A stretch of 64,000 nt of DNA from Sphingomonas changnyeongensis (GCF_009913435.1 NZ_CP047895.1:442501-506500), one strand, 5' to 3'. Counted from the first letter of the stretch, positions 45,393 to 55,125 are shown. The notes: generated by a model not told the origin, from the sequence alone. Translations and numbers: made by a program.

Positions 45393-46057
45393 GCAGCGGC
45401 TTCCGACAGGCTGGCGGCGCGGCGCACCGCATCCACGATCGGGGCGATCGCGGCGGCACGCATCTTGAACGCCGCCCGGTTAACGATCAGGCGGGCGCTG
45501 ACCTCGGCAATCACCTCAACCTCGACCAGCCCGTTTTCCTTGAGCGTGCGCCCGGAGGACACGAGGTCGACGATGCGGCTCGACAGGCCGAGCAGCGGGG
45601 CCAGCTCCATCGCGCCGCTGAGCTTCACGCATTCGGCCTGCACGCCGCGCGCCTCGAAATGGCGGCGGGTCAGTGCCGGATATTTGGTCGCGACGCGGAC
45701 ATGGCTCCAGGCGCGCGGATCATCGCCCGCGGCCATTTCGGCGGGTTCGGCGACCGACACCCGGCAATGGCCGATGCCCAGATCGACGGGCGCGTAGAGT
45801 TCGGAATAGTCGAACTCCATCAGCACGTCGGACCCGACAATCCCCAGCTGCGCCGCGCCATGCGCGACAAAGGTCGCGACGTCGAACGCGCGCACGCGGA
45901 TCAGCGAGACGTCGGGCAGGTTGGTCGCAAAGCGCAGCGCGCGGCTGTTCTTGTCGCCAAATGCCGGTTCGGGAACGATGCCGGCGCGCGCGAGCAGCGG
46001 CAGCGCCTCGTCCAGAATCCGGCCCTTGGGCACGGCGATGATGATGGGATCGGCCAT
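45389..46057 (-). CDS. hisG: ATP phosphoribosyltransferase, short form
   Basis: 222 residues. First enzyme of histidine synthesis. [18 protein letters not shown] and [10 protein letters not shown], then [19 protein letters not shown] and [27 protein letters not shown] are HisG signatures. The length lacks the C-terminal regulatory domain of long HisG, so this is the short form, which needs HisZ as regulatory subunit; no hisZ was seen in the window. Probably the first gene of the operon; the 213-nt upstream gap holds repeat copy F. Confidence 0.95.
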   Translation of the reverse strand: MADPIIIAVPKGRILDEALPLLARAGIVPEPAFGDKNSRALRFATNLPDVSLIRVRAFDVATFVAHGAAQLGIVGSDVLMEFDYSELYAPVDLGIGHCRVSVAEPAEMAAGDDPRAWSHVRVATKYPALTRRHFEARGVQAECVKLSGAMELAPLLGLSSRIVDLVSSGRTLKENGLVEVEVIAEVSARLIVNRAAFKMRAAAIAPIVDAVRRAASLSEAAA

Positions 46058-46124
46058 GGCCGCGCGGCTTTACGCGCAGGCGGGGGCAAGGGCAACATGG
46101 GGGGCGGTGCGGGCTGTGGTTGAC

Positions 46125-46262
46125 TGTTGCCTGTCGCGGCATCGGCCCGCTCCCCCACCCGGTCGCCCAGCGCCAGCATCATTTGGGAGGCCGGGTGGGG
46201 GAGCGGGCCGGTGCCGCCCGTGCGGCGAGAGCCGCACCACAAACAACTCCCGGTGCCGCGAC
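46125..46262. repeat. Dispersed palindromic element, copy F (inverted satellite)
   Basis: Arms 46137-46168 and 46185-46216, 32 nt, with three mismatches. The downstream satellite (GTGCGGC GAGA GCCGCAC, then ACAAACAACT) is the reverse complement of the left satellites of the other copies, so this copy is partly inverted. It lies between the alpha/beta hydrolase 3' end and hisG start, both on the minus strand. Confidence 0.8.
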
Positions 46263-46270
46263 AACGACAC

Positions 46271-47164
46271 TCACCCCGCGCCGACAAACCCCGCAATCGC
46301 CGCCGTCACCGCCTCTGGCGCTTCCCAGGGGATGAAATGGCCGGCGTCCGGCACCTCGACGACGCGCAGATGATCGACATAGGCCGCCAGCCCGTCGAGC
46401 TGGACGGGCAGCAACGCCGTATCCTTCATCCCCCAGATGACCAAAGTCGGCATCGGGATCGCCGGGAACGGCCCGTCCAGAAACGCCGGGCGCTGCGGCG
46501 CTTCGTCCACCGCCGGCACGATCAGCGTCGTCGCCCGGTACCAGTTGAGCATCGCGGTGAACGCGCCGGGCGTCCGCCACTGCTCGAGATAGATGGCGCG
46601 TTCCTCTGCCCCCAGCCGCACCGGATCGGCTTCCTTCAGGAAGCTGGTGTCGAAAAACCGCTCCAGCCCCAGCGCGCCCAGCCGCGCCTCGAAGCCCGGA
46701 TCGCGGAAGTCGCGGATATACTGGCTGGCGGCGCGCTGTGCGGGATCGTCGAACAGGCTTTTCTGGAAGATGAAGGGATGCGGCGCGTTGCAGATCACCA
46801 GCCGGGTGATGCGGTCCGGATGATTGAGCGCCGCCGTCCAGGCGATCGCCCCGCCCCAGTCATGCCCGACCAGCGTGAAGCCGGGCAGGCCGAGCGCATC
46901 GGCCAGCGCGATCAGATCGGCGACCGGGCGGTCGGGGGCATAATCCTCGACCCGGTCGGGCTTGGACGATCCGGCATAGCCGCGCTGATCGGGGGCGATG
47001 ACGAAATAACGGTCGGACAGGGCGGCGATCTGGTGCCGCCAGGTGCGGTGCGATTCGGGAAAGCCGTGCAGGAAGATGATCGCCGGCGCGTCGCGCGGGC
47101 CGGCCAGGGTCACGTCGAGATCGACCCCGGTCGGCAGATGGAAACGCTGCTGTTCGATCGTCAT
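46271..47164 (-). CDS. Alpha/beta hydrolase, epoxide hydrolase/haloalkane dehalogenase-like
   Basis: 297 residues. FLHGFPESHRTWRHQI is the oxyanion region, GHDWGG holds the nucleophile Asp (GHDWGGAIAW), WGMKDTALLP gives the later acid and DAGHFIPWEAPEAV the His. The HGFPES and GHDWGG pair is typical of soluble epoxide hydrolases and fluoroacetate dehalogenase relatives. Substrate not predictable. It is transcribed towards hisG but separated by repeat copy F; pirin-side hairpins lie just upstream. Confidence 0.9.
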   Translation of the reverse strand: MTIEQQRFHLPTGVDLDVTLAGPRDAPAIIFLHGFPESHRTWRHQIAALSDRYFVIAPDQRGYAGSSKPDRVEDYAPDRPVADLIALADALGLPGFTLVGHDWGGAIAWTAALNHPDRITRLVICNAPHPFIFQKSLFDDPAQRAASQYIRDFRDPGFEARLGALGLERFFDTSFLKEADPVRLGAEERAIYLEQWRTPGAFTAMLNWYRATTLIVPAVDEAPQRPAFLDGPFPAIPMPTLVIWGMKDTALLPVQLDGLAAYVDHLRVVEVPDAGHFIPWEAPEAVTAAIAGFVGAG

Positions 47165-47244
47165 GCCGTCATCCCCTGTTCCCGTCTGCGGGTTCGGGGC
47201 GAGCCTATCCGCCGCGCCGCGCCGGTGTCGAGCATCGAGCCCTC

Positions 47245-47347
47245 AGAGCGGTTTCCAGTCAGGTGGACTCACCTGACGGTTCGGAAAACGCGGCAAACCA
47301 ACACATTAGAGCGGTTGATCTGGCGCAGCCAGATCGGAAACCGCTCT
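47245..47347. repeat. Paired hairpins with AGAGCGGTT motif
   Basis: Hairpin 1: TCAGGTG (47259-47265) / CACCTGA (47270-47276) inside GCGGTTTCC ... GGAAAACGC. Hairpin 2: AGAGCGGTT-GATCTGGC (47308-47324) pairs with GCCAGATC (47328-47335) and AACCGCTCT (47339-47347), a 17-bp stem with a three-nt bulge. Hairpin 2 overlaps the pirin stop codon, so it may end that transcript. The motif recurs in many alphaproteobacterial genomes as a small dispersed repeat. Confidence 0.7.
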
Positions 47348-48242
47348 AAGGGTGAGAGACGGTCAGTGGCACTTCGGGCAGCGGAATATGTTCATCGGCA
47401 TCGGCCGGGACGATCGGGAACCGCCCCTCTTTCCAGTCATGCTTGGCCTGGTTGATCCGGTCGCGCCGCGACGAGACGAAGTTCCACCAGACATGGCGGG
47501 GGCTGGCAAAGGCCTCCCCGCCCAGCAGCATGATCCGCCCGCCGCCGGTGCTGCGCAGCGTCATCGGCACGCCCGGCTTGAGCAGGTAAAGGCTGTGCGG
47601 CTCAAGCGGCTGACCATCGAGGCTGGCATCGCCAAGCGCCACCACCACCGCGCGCTCATCGGCTGCCGCATCGATCGGCACCGCCGCGCCGGGCGCGAGC
47701 TGGATGTCGGCATAGATGGTGTCGGCATGGCAGGTGGTGGGCGCGCGCCTGCCCCACAGCGCGCCCATGATGATCCGCGCGGTCACGCCCTCGCCGTCGA
47801 TCAGCGGCAGATCGGCCGCCGCCACATGCTCGAACGCCGGGTCCATTTCCTCAAGCGCCTCGGGCAAAGCGAGCCAGGTCTGCATCCCCGACATCAACGC
47901 CCCGGCCGCGCGCTCATCGGCCGGGGAGCGTTCGGAATGGACGATGCCCGACCCCGCCGTCATCAGATTGACCGCCCCCGGCTCGATCCGGGCAAAGGTG
48001 CCGAGCGAATCGCGGTGGTCGATCGCCCCGCCGAACAGATAGGTGACGGTCGACAGGTTGATGTGCGGATGCGGGCGCACATCCATCCCCGCGCCGGGGG
48101 CGAGCTGGGCCGGGCCGAACTGGTCGACGAAGATGAACGGGCCGACCATCGTGCGCGGCCGCGACGGCAAGGTGCGGCGCACCGAAAAACCGCCCAGATC
48201 ATGGGTGCTGGGCGTGATCGTCAGCATGAACGGATCGGACAT
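47346..48242 (-). CDS. Pirin family protein
   Basis: 298 residues, bicupin. The N-terminal cupin contains FIFVDQFGPAQLAPGAGMDVRPHPHINLSTVTYLFGGAIDHRDSLG with the HPHxN-H metal-binding set, and GSGIVHSERSP is the pirin signature. Bacterial pirins can be quercetinases or redox/transcription cofactors. Its start overlaps the upstream NUDIX gene by 1 nt (TGATG), so it belongs to the bolA-NUDIX-pirin operon. Confidence 0.93.
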   Translation of the reverse strand: MSDPFMLTITPSTHDLGGFSVRRTLPSRPRTMVGPFIFVDQFGPAQLAPGAGMDVRPHPHINLSTVTYLFGGAIDHRDSLGTFARIEPGAVNLMTAGSGIVHSERSPADERAAGALMSGMQTWLALPEALEEMDPAFEHVAAADLPLIDGEGVTARIIMGALWGRRAPTTCHADTIYADIQLAPGAAVPIDAAADERAVVVALGDASLDGQPLEPHSLYLLKPGVPMTLRSTGGGRIMLLGGEAFASPRHVWWNFVSSRRDRINQAKHDWKEGRFPIVPADADEHIPLPEVPLTVSHP

Positions 48243-48688
48243 CAGGCGGCCTCCGCAATCTCGTCGAGCATCTCGGCCAGGTCCGCCGGCCAGATCGTCT
48301 CGGGCCAGCCGGCCAGTTCACCGCGCGTGAACCAGCGCCAGTCCTGCATCACCCGCCGTTCCAGATCGGTATGGCCGTCGGCGCGGATTTCGGGGTTTGC
48401 ACAGCGGATGACGAAAAACCGTTCGTCGGCGGCGACATCGGCCCCCTCCAGCGTCCGGAACACCACCTCGCGCCGGAACCGCTCCGGGCCGGGATCGGCG
48501 ACGATGCCCGTTTCCTCGAACAGCTCGCGCCGCGCGGCGGCGGCATAGGCCTCGCCCGGCTCCAGCGCGCCGCCCGGCGTCGCCCAGAAAGGCGGCCGGT
48601 CGTCAGCGACGAAGCGGAACAGCAGCACGCGCCCGGCGGAATCGAGCAGCAGGATGCGCGCCGCCGGGCGCTTGAGCCGGACGGTCAC
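48242..48688 (-). CDS. NUDIX hydrolase
   Basis: 148 residues. The NUDIX box reads GGALEPGEAYAAAARRELFEETGI (G-x5-E-x7-REUxEExGU in pattern), with FWATPGG before it. It hydrolyses a nucleoside diphosphate linked to another moiety; exact substrate unknown. Start is a GTG overlapping the bolA stop (GTGA), so it is translationally coupled to bolA. Confidence 0.93.
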   Translation of the reverse strand: MTVRLKRPAARILLLDSAGRVLLFRFVADDRPPFWATPGGALEPGEAYAAAARRELFEETGIVADPGPERFRREVVFRTLEGADVAADERFFVIRCANPEIRADGHTDLERRVMQDWRWFTRGELAGWPETIWPADLAEMLDEIAEAA

Positions 48689-49008
48689 GCCGCCTCCGAC
48701 GGCGCCTCGGCGCGGATCGCGAGCGCATGGACCCGCTCGACGAGCAATTCGGCGAGCGCATGGTTGACCATGCGCTGGCGCGCGACCCGGTTCTGCCCCG
48801 TGAATGCGGCGCTGACGATGCGGACCGAAAAATGGCTTTCGCCGCGCCCGTCATGCCCGGCATGGCCGCGGTGCCGGTCGCTGTCGTCGACGACCTCGAG
48901 CGCGACCGGGGCGAGCGCATCGGTCAGCCGGCGGATGATTTCGGCGGCGACCGGACCGGGCGCCGGGATGGGGGCGGCGGTGGTGTTGGGCGTGGCAGGA
49001 TGATCCAT
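48685..49008 (-). CDS. BolA family protein
   Basis: 107 residues. The BolA core DDSDRHRGHAGHDGRGESHFSVRIVSAAFTGQNRVARQRMVNHALAEL includes the His-containing and FxGxxxxxRHR-like region (here FTGQNRVARQRMV). BolA proteins work with monothiol glutaredoxins in iron-sulfur and redox control. Start 49008 matches the family; the longer in-frame stretch upstream is not homologous. Divergent from the J-domain gene with a 33-nt gap. Confidence 0.9.
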   Translation of the reverse strand: MDHPATPNTTAAPIPAPGPVAAEIIRRLTDALAPVALEVVDDSDRHRGHAGHDGRGESHFSVRIVSAAFTGQNRVARQRMVNHALAELLVERVHALAIRAEAPSEAA

Positions 49009-49041
49009 CGCCCCTATATACGCGTTTTTGTGACGGACAGA

Positions 49042-49677
49042 ATGGCGACGCGGAACGACAGCCCCCGGCCGGAAGACGGCCCGCAGCGGACCAGCCCCCG
49101 CAGCCGGTTTCACGGCCGGGTCGGCGATGGCGACCGCGCATGCGAACATCCCGGCTGCACGGAAGCGGGCGAGTTCCGCGCCCCGCGCCACCCCGGCGGG
49201 CAGCGGGCCGACCAGCCGCCCGAATGGCGCTGGCTGTGCCTGGACCATGTCCGCGCGTTCAACGCCGGTTACAACTATTTCTCCGGCATGAGCGCGGACG
49301 AGATCGAGGCGGCGCAGCGCCCATATGCCGGCTGGGAACGCGAAACCCGCGCCTTTGCCCATACAGGGGCCGACCGGCCGCCGCGCTGGGCCGATTTCGG
49401 CGACCCGCTGGACGCGATCGGCGCGCGGTTCCGGCAGGGCATGGCGACCGCGCGCGGGCGGCAGGACGGGCGGCCCCTGTCGGGCGAGAATCGCCGCGAC
49501 CTTGCCACGCTCGGCCTCGACATCGACGCCGACCGCAAGGCGCTGCGCCAGCGTTATTCGGAACTGGTCAGGCTCTATCACCCCGACCGCAATGGCGGCG
49601 ACCGCAGCCATGAGGCGAAGCTGCAGGGCGTGATCGGGGCCTATACCAGGCTGAAATCCGCCCCCGCCTTCGCCTGA
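49042..49677 (+). CDS. J-domain protein with N-terminal Cys-rich segment
   Basis: 211 residues. The C-terminal 65 form a J domain: GLDIDADRKALRQRYSELVRLYHPDRNGGDRSHEAKLQGVIGAY with the HPD triad. Residues 30-75 hold CEHPGC and WRWLCLDHVRAFN, a Cys/His pattern suggesting a metal site. It probably recruits DnaK to a specific client. Strikingly it sits divergent to bolA and next to cobS/cobT genes. Partner unknown. Confidence 0.85.
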   Translation: MATRNDSPRPEDGPQRTSPRSRFHGRVGDGDRACEHPGCTEAGEFRAPRHPGGQRADQPPEWRWLCLDHVRAFNAGYNYFSGMSADEIEAAQRPYAGWERETRAFAHTGADRPPRWADFGDPLDAIGARFRQGMATARGRQDGRPLSGENRRDLATLGLDIDADRKALRQRYSELVRLYHPDRNGGDRSHEAKLQGVIGAYTRLKSAPAFA

Positions 49678-49699
49678 CCGCCAGCCCGATCGGACGGCC

Positions 49700-50104
49700 T
49701 CAGCCGGCAAGCACCGCCGGATCGAGCCACATCGTCTCCCAGATATGCCCGTCGGGATCGGCAAAGCTGCGCGAATACATGACCGGCAGATCCTGGACCG
49801 GGTTGGGATCGGCGACACCGCCCGCCGCCACCGCCAGTCCGGTCAGCCGGTCGACCTCGGCCCGGCTGGCACAGGGCAGGGCGATCATCGTCTCCGACGT
49901 GCCGGCGGGGCTTGGCGGTCGCGGGGTGAAGCGCGCCCAGGCCTTGGGCGTCAGCAGCATCAGCCCCAGCCCCGCCGGCCCGATCAGGCACGCCATGCTG
50001 CGCGTGGTGAGCGCCGGCACCGCGCCAAAGCCGATTGCCGCATAAAAATGCGTCGCGCGACCCAGATCGGCGACGGGAAAGTTGATGAACACCGGTGTCT
50101 GCAT
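49700..50104 (-). CDS. VOC superfamily protein, glyoxalase-like
   Basis: 134 residues: [27 protein letters not shown] then the second half with [14 protein letters not shown], a typical PhnB/glyoxalase-like lactoylglutathione fold. The start at 50104 fits the family; an in-frame start at 50143 is less likely. Convergent with the J-domain gene. Reaction unknown. Confidence 0.85.
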   Translation of the reverse strand: MQTPVFINFPVADLGRATHFYAAIGFGAVPALTTRSMACLIGPAGLGLMLLTPKAWARFTPRPPSPAGTSETMIALPCASRAEVDRLTGLAVAAGGVADPNPVQDLPVMYSRSFADPDGHIWETMWLDPAVLAG

Positions 50105-50238
50105 CGCGCGTTCATTGCCGCTCCGCAGCAGACGTGCAACCATGGCGGCGGCGGGGCGCGGACCGTTCCCCGCTTGGCAAGCCCGGCCATCGCGATTACC
50201 GCCTGTGCCGCACGCCTTTGCCCTTTTCAGGATCTGCG

Positions 50239-51243
50239 ATGACCGACCTGCCCAACACCGTGCCCGATTCCCGTTCGACCACGCTGCTCGCCGCGCCCGA
50301 CAAAAAGGTGAGCGTGCGCGAGCTGTTCGGCATCGACATCGACATGGAATGCCCGGCCTTCAGCGCGGCCGATGAGCGGGTGCCCGATCTTGATCCGGCC
50401 TATGTGTTCGATCCCGACACGACGCTCGCGATCCTGGCCGGCTTTGCCCACAACCGGCGCGTGATGGTCCAGGGCTATCACGGCACCGGCAAATCGACCC
50501 ATATCGAACAGGTCGCGGCGCGGCTGAACTGGCCGTGCATCCGCATCAACCTTGATGCGCATATCAGCCGCATCGATCTGATCGGCCGCGACGCGATCGT
50601 GCTGCGCGACGGACGGCAGGTGACCGAGTTTCGCGAAGGGCTGCTGCCCTGGGCGCTGCAGACGCCGACCGCCCTGGTGTTCGACGAATATGATGCCGGC
50701 CGCCCGGACGTGATGTTCGTGATCCAGCGCGTGCTGGAGACCGAGGGCAAGCTGACGCTGCTCGACCAGAACCGGGTGATCCGCCCCAACCCCTGGTTCC
50801 GCCTGTTTGCAACCGCGAACACCGTCGGGCTGGGCGACACGACCGGGCTGTATCACGGCACGCAGCAGATCAACCAGGGCCAGATGGACCGGTGGAATCT
50901 GGTCGTCACGCTCAATTATCTGCCCGCCGCCGTCGAGGCGCAGATCGTGATGGCCAAGTCCGGCGAATATGACAGCGCGGACGGCAAGAAACAGGTCGAA
51001 CAGATGGTGCGGGTGGCCGAACTCACCCGCCAGGGCTTCATCGCCGGCGACATCTCGACGGTGATGAGCCCCCGCACGGTGATCAGCTGGGCGCAGAACA
51101 CGCTGATCTTCAAGGATGTCGGCTTCGCCTTCCGCCTGTCGTTCCTCAACAAGTGCGACGAGGCGGAACGCGCGCTGGTTGCCGAATATTATCAGCGCGT
51201 GTTCGGCAAGGACCTGCCCGAAAGCGTGGCGCGCAAGGCCTGA
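50239..51243 (+). CDS. cobS: Cobaltochelatase subunit CobS-like AAA+ ATPase
   Basis: 334 residues. AAA+ ATPase: Walker [10 protein letters not shown], Walker [15 protein letters not shown] and sensor [31 protein letters not shown], with [18 protein letters not shown] as the CobS N-terminal signature. In the aerobic cobalamin pathway CobS and CobT hydrolyse ATP to drive CobN cobalt insertion. No other cob genes are near, and cobS/T pairs without cobN exist in alphaproteobacteria, so another MoxR-like chaperone role is possible. Confidence 0.92.
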   Translation: MTDLPNTVPDSRSTTLLAAPDKKVSVRELFGIDIDMECPAFSAADERVPDLDPAYVFDPDTTLAILAGFAHNRRVMVQGYHGTGKSTHIEQVAARLNWPCIRINLDAHISRIDLIGRDAIVLRDGRQVTEFREGLLPWALQTPTALVFDEYDAGRPDVMFVIQRVLETEGKLTLLDQNRVIRPNPWFRLFATANTVGLGDTTGLYHGTQQINQGQMDRWNLVVTLNYLPAAVEAQIVMAKSGEYDSADGKKQVEQMVRVAELTRQGFIAGDISTVMSPRTVISWAQNTLIFKDVGFAFRLSFLNKCDEAERALVAEYYQRVFGKDLPESVARKA

Positions 51244-51365
51244 GCGAAATAACCGGGTCCGGTCGGCGCACACCGCGCCGATCGTTCCGGCCGGGTTGGC
51301 CGGGCGGTGCTCCACGGTGCCGGACGATGGTTGTGAACAGCCAGCATGCGCTCTAGATCCGATCC

Positions 51366-53195
51366 GTGGCCAGTCAGACCCCCCTTGATCTGTTCCGCCA
51401 GGTGCTGACCGGCACCGCGCGGGCGCTTGCGCGCGAACCGGACGTGGAGCTGGCGTTCACCGCCGATGCCCCCGGCCAGGCCGGGCGCAACCTGCGCGTG
51501 CCGATGCCGTCGCGCAGCCTGCCGCCCGAACAGGTGGCCGAGGCGCGCGGCTTTGCCGATTCGTTCGCGCTCAGGCTGCGCCATCACGACACTGCGCTGC
51601 ATGCGCGCGGCGCGCCGGTGGATGCGGTCGCGCGCGCGGTGTTCGACGCGGCGGAAACCGCGCGGGTCGAGGCGCTGGGCGCGCGCGGGCTGGCGGGGGT
51701 CGCCGACAATCTCGATGCGGCGCTCACCATGCGGCTGCGCTCCGATCCGATCAGCCGCGCGCGGACGCGCGACGAGGTGCCGCTGTCGAGCGCCGTGCAG
51801 CTGATGGTGCGCGAACGGCTGACCGGCCGCCCCAGCCCGGCGGCGGCGGAACCGGGGCTGGCGCTGGTGCGCGACTGGATCGAAAACCGCGCCGGGGACG
51901 ATCTCGACGCGCTGGCGCTCGCGCTCGACGATCAGGCGCAGTTCCAGAAGCTGACCACCAAGCTGCTGCGCGATCTCGAGCTGGTCGACGCCGAGGCGGA
52001 GGCGAACGAAAGCGCCGACGACAGCGACAGCGAAGGACGCGACGAACCCGACGAGGCCGAGACCACCGACGAGGCCGATGAGGGCGAGGCCGGCAATGAA
52101 GGCCAGATGGAGGCGCGCACCGAACCCGCCGAGGGCGATGACGGCGAGAGCGAACCCGATGAGGGCGAGCCCGACTATGACGCCGATGGCGAGGCCGAGA
52201 CCGCCGAGGATGGCGAGGACGGGATGATGCCCGTGCGCCCCAACCGGCCGCCCGCCGATCTGCCGCCCCAGTTCGATTACAAGGTGTGGACCAGCCGGTT
52301 CGACGAGGTGATCGAGGCCGGCGAGCTGTGCGACGAGGATGAGCTGGGGCGGCTGCGCGCCTATCTCGATCAGCAGCTCGTCCATCTGCAGGGCGCGGTG
52401 GCAAAGCTTGCCAACCGGCTGCAGCGGCGGCTGATGGCGCAGCAGAACCGCAGCTGGGATTTCGACCAGGAAGAGGGGATGCTCGATGCCGCGCGGCTGG
52501 CGCGGGTCGTGGTCAATCCCGCCCACAGCCTCAGCTACAAGATCGAGCGCGACACCGATTTCCGCGACACCGTCGTCACGCTGCTGATCGACAATTCGGG
52601 CTCGATGCGCGGCCGGCCGATCTCGATCGCCGCGATCAGCGCCGACATTCTGGCCCGCACGCTCGAACGTGTGGGCGTGAAGACCGAGATTCTGGGCTTC
52701 ACCACCCGCGCCTGGAAGGGCGGCCAGTCGCGCGAGGACTGGCTGGCCGCGGGCCGCCCGGCCTTGCCCGGCCGGCTCAACGATCTGCGCCACATCGTCT
52801 ACAAGCCCGCCGACATGCCGTGGCGGCGGGCGCGGCGGAACCTTGGCCTGATGATGCGCGAGGGGCTGCTCAAGGAGAATATCGACGGCGAGGCGCTGAT
52901 GTGGGCGCACAGCCGGATCATCGCCCGGCCCGAGGAACGCAAGATCCTGATGGTGATTTCCGACGGCGCGCCGGTCGACGACTCCACGCTGTCGGTCAAC
53001 AATGGCGCCTATCTGGAGCGCCATCTGCGTCAGGTGATCGGCTGGATCGAGGGCCGCTCGCCGGTCGAGCTGGTGGCGATCGGCATCGGCCATGACGTCA
53101 CCCGCTATTACAGCCGGGCGGTGACGATCATGGATGCCGAACAGCTGGGCGGCACGATGGTCGAACAGCTTGCCGGGCTGTTCGACCAGCCCTGA
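51366..53195 (+). CDS. cobT: Cobaltochelatase subunit CobT-like VWA protein
   Basis: 609 residues, GTG start at 51366. The N-terminal helical part is followed by a long acidic stretch at about 206-290 (Glu/Asp-rich, low complexity), then a VWA domain whose MIDAS motif is [14 protein letters not shown] near residue 405. The final part binds CobS in characterised relatives. It lies 122 nt after cobS and is its usual partner. Function in cobalt insertion or another metallochelatase as for CobS. Confidence 0.92.
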   Translation: MASQTPLDLFRQVLTGTARALAREPDVELAFTADAPGQAGRNLRVPMPSRSLPPEQVAEARGFADSFALRLRHHDTALHARGAPVDAVARAVFDAAETARVEALGARGLAGVADNLDAALTMRLRSDPISRARTRDEVPLSSAVQLMVRERLTGRPSPAAAEPGLALVRDWIENRAGDDLDALALALDDQAQFQKLTTKLLRDLELVDAEAEANESADDSDSEGRDEPDEAETTDEADEGEAGNEGQMEARTEPAEGDDGESEPDEGEPDYDADGEAETAEDGEDGMMPVRPNRPPADLPPQFDYKVWTSRFDEVIEAGELCDEDELGRLRAYLDQQLVHLQGAVAKLANRLQRRLMAQQNRSWDFDQEEGMLDAARLARVVVNPAHSLSYKIERDTDFRDTVVTLLIDNSGSMRGRPISIAAISADILARTLERVGVKTEILGFTTRAWKGGQSREDWLAAGRPALPGRLNDLRHIVYKPADMPWRRARRNLGLMMREGLLKENIDGEALMWAHSRIIARPEERKILMVISDGAPVDDSTLSVNNGAYLERHLRQVIGWIEGRSPVELVAIGIGHDVTRYYSRAVTIMDAEQLGGTMVEQLAGLFDQP

Positions 53196-53222
53196 GGCCT
53201 TGCCGGGAGCCGCCCCCTCAGG
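53191..53222. terminator. Hairpin between convergent cobT and ABC exporter genes
   Basis: CCTGAGG (53191-53197) and CCTCAGG (53216-53222) form a 7-bp stem that includes both stop regions, with no T-run. A bidirectional 3' end is plausible but weak. Confidence 0.3.
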
Positions 53223-55050
53223 CCTCCTCCATCTCCCGCTCGCTCGCCTGGCGCGCCCACATTTCGGCATAAAGGCCGCCCATCGCCAGCAGCTGGCCAT
53301 GGGTGCCGCGTTCCGCCACCCGGCCCTGATCGAGCACGATGATCTCGTCGGCATCGACGATGGTCGACAGACGGTGGGCGATGATGACGGTGGTGCGCCG
53401 CGCCGATACCTCGCGCAGCGTGCGCTGGATCTCGGCCTCGGTGCGGCTGTCGAGCGCGCTCGTCGCTTCGTCGAGGATCAGGATCGGCGGGTCCTTGAGC
53501 AGCGTGCGCGCGATGGCCACGCGCTGCTTTTCGCCGCCCGACAGCTTCAGCCCGCGCTCGCCGACCATAGACTGATAGCCATCGGGCAGCGCCATGATGA
53601 AATCATGGATGCGCGCCGCGCGCGCCGCCGCCTCGATCTCGGCCTGGGTCGCGCCCTCGCGGCCATAGCCGATATTGTAGCCGATCGTGTCGTTGAACAG
53701 CACCGTATCCTGCGGGACGATGCCGATCGCGGCGCGCAGCGACGCCTGGGTGACGCGGGCAATGTCCTGCCCATCAATCTGGATGCTGCCGCCGCTCACA
53801 TCGTAGAAGCGGAACAGCAGCCGCGCGATCGTCGACTTGCCGGCCCCGGACGGCCCGACAATGGCCAGCGTCTTGCCCGGCGGGATCAGGAAGCTGACGC
53901 CCTTCAGGATCGGGCGGTCGGGATCATAGGCAAAGCGCACCGAATCGAACTTCACCCGCGCCTCGGCAATGGCGAGCGGCGGGGCCTGGGGCGCATCGAC
54001 AACCTCGGGCGGGGTGTCGATCAGCGCGAACATCGCTTCCATGTCGATCAGCCCCTGGCGGATCGTGCGATAGACCATGCCGAGCAGGTCGAGCGGGCGG
54101 AACAGCTGGGCGAGCAGCGTGTTGACCAGCACCACATCGCCGACCGAGAACCAGCCGCGCGACCAGCCATAGACCGACCAGGCCATCGCCCCGCCCAGCA
54201 TCGCATTGGTGATCAGCGACTGGCCGATGTTGAGCAGCGCCAGCGAATTCTCGCTCTTGACCGCGGCATCGGCATAGCGGCGCGCGACCCGCGCATAATA
54301 AGCCGCCTCGCGCCCCTCGGCCCCGAAATATTTGACCGTTTCATAGTTGAGGAGCGAATCGACCGAACGGGCGACCGTCGCGGTATCGAGCTCGTTCATC
54401 TCCTCGCGCAGCTTGTTGCGCCAGTCGGTCACCTTGCGGGTGAACAGGATATAGGCGACGACCATCGTCAGCGTCGCCGCCACCAGCCCGGGGCCGAAGC
54501 GCGTCCAGAAGATGATCGTGACCGCCAGCAGCTCGACGATCGTCGGCGCGATGTTGAACAGCAGGAAATAGAGCATCGTGTCGATGCTCTTGGTCCCGCG
54601 CTCGATGACCTTGGTGACCGCCCCTGTCCGCCGGCTCAGATGGAAGCGCAGCGACAGGCGGTGGAGATGGGAAAACACATGTTCGGCCAGATGCCGGGTC
54701 GCATCCTGGCCGACCCGCTCGAACACCGTGTTGCGGACATTGTCGAACACCACGCCGCCCAGCCGCGCGCCCGCATAGGCGATGACCAGTGCCATCGCGA
54801 GCGTCGCGGCGGCCCCGGCTGCGTCCGTGCCCGCACCGGGCTGCATCCGGTCGATCGCCCCGCCATAGAGAAAGCCCATCGAGATCTGCACGCCCTTGGA
54901 CACCAGGACGAGCACGAGCGCGATGACGACACGGCGGCGCAGCGCCGGCTGATCGGCGGGCCACAGATAGGGCAGGAAACGGCGGAAGGCGCCCCAGCCT
55001 AAGGGAGAATCCGGAGTGCGACCGGCAGGGTTCGGCGTCATCCCGCCCAT
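53218..55050 (-). CDS. Atm1-type ABC exporter (permease fused to ATPase)
   Basis: 610 residues. Six helices at about 38-320 (ABC_membrane), then an ATPase domain: Walker A VGPSGAGKST, Q-loop PQDTVLFNDT, signature LSGGEKQRVAIA and Walker B PILILDEATSALD, ending in the H-loop IAHRLSTI. SRRTGAVTKVIERGTKSID and MVYRTIRQGLIDME match the Atm1/HMT1 subfamily that exports glutathione-linked sulfur or heavy-metal adducts. Start 55050 or 55041 (both ATG) is possible; the longer reading upstream is rejected. Confidence 0.9.
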   Translation of the reverse strand: MGGMTPNPAGRTPDSPLGWGAFRRFLPYLWPADQPALRRRVVIALVLVLVSKGVQISMGFLYGGAIDRMQPGAGTDAAGAAATLAMALVIAYAGARLGGVVFDNVRNTVFERVGQDATRHLAEHVFSHLHRLSLRFHLSRRTGAVTKVIERGTKSIDTMLYFLLFNIAPTIVELLAVTIIFWTRFGPGLVAATLTMVVAYILFTRKVTDWRNKLREEMNELDTATVARSVDSLLNYETVKYFGAEGREAAYYARVARRYADAAVKSENSLALLNIGQSLITNAMLGGAMAWSVYGWSRGWFSVGDVVLVNTLLAQLFRPLDLLGMVYRTIRQGLIDMEAMFALIDTPPEVVDAPQAPPLAIAEARVKFDSVRFAYDPDRPILKGVSFLIPPGKTLAIVGPSGAGKSTIARLLFRFYDVSGGSIQIDGQDIARVTQASLRAAIGIVPQDTVLFNDTIGYNIGYGREGATQAEIEAAARAARIHDFIMALPDGYQSMVGERGLKLSGGEKQRVAIARTLLKDPPILILDEATSALDSRTEAEIQRTLREVSARRTTVIIAHRLSTIVDADEIIVLDQGRVAERGTHGQLLAMGGLYAEMWARQASEREMEEA

Positions 55051-55125
55051 GTAGGGCGAGGCCGCGCTGAAACCAATGCAACTGCGCCGCGGCGGACTTC
55101 GTTTGACACATGAAGGAGAGCGACG

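Noticed and set aside
9475..46262. CRISPR array
   Set aside because: Repeats are palindromic, widely spaced and lack regular spacers or cas genes.
51192..53354. 720-codon minus-strand frame opposite cobT
   Set aside because: cobT on the plus strand carries the MIDAS motif and start; the antisense frame is a GC shadow.
53134..55002. 622-codon plus-strand frame opposite the ABC exporter
   Set aside because: The exporter has all ABC motifs on the minus strand; the antisense frame has none.
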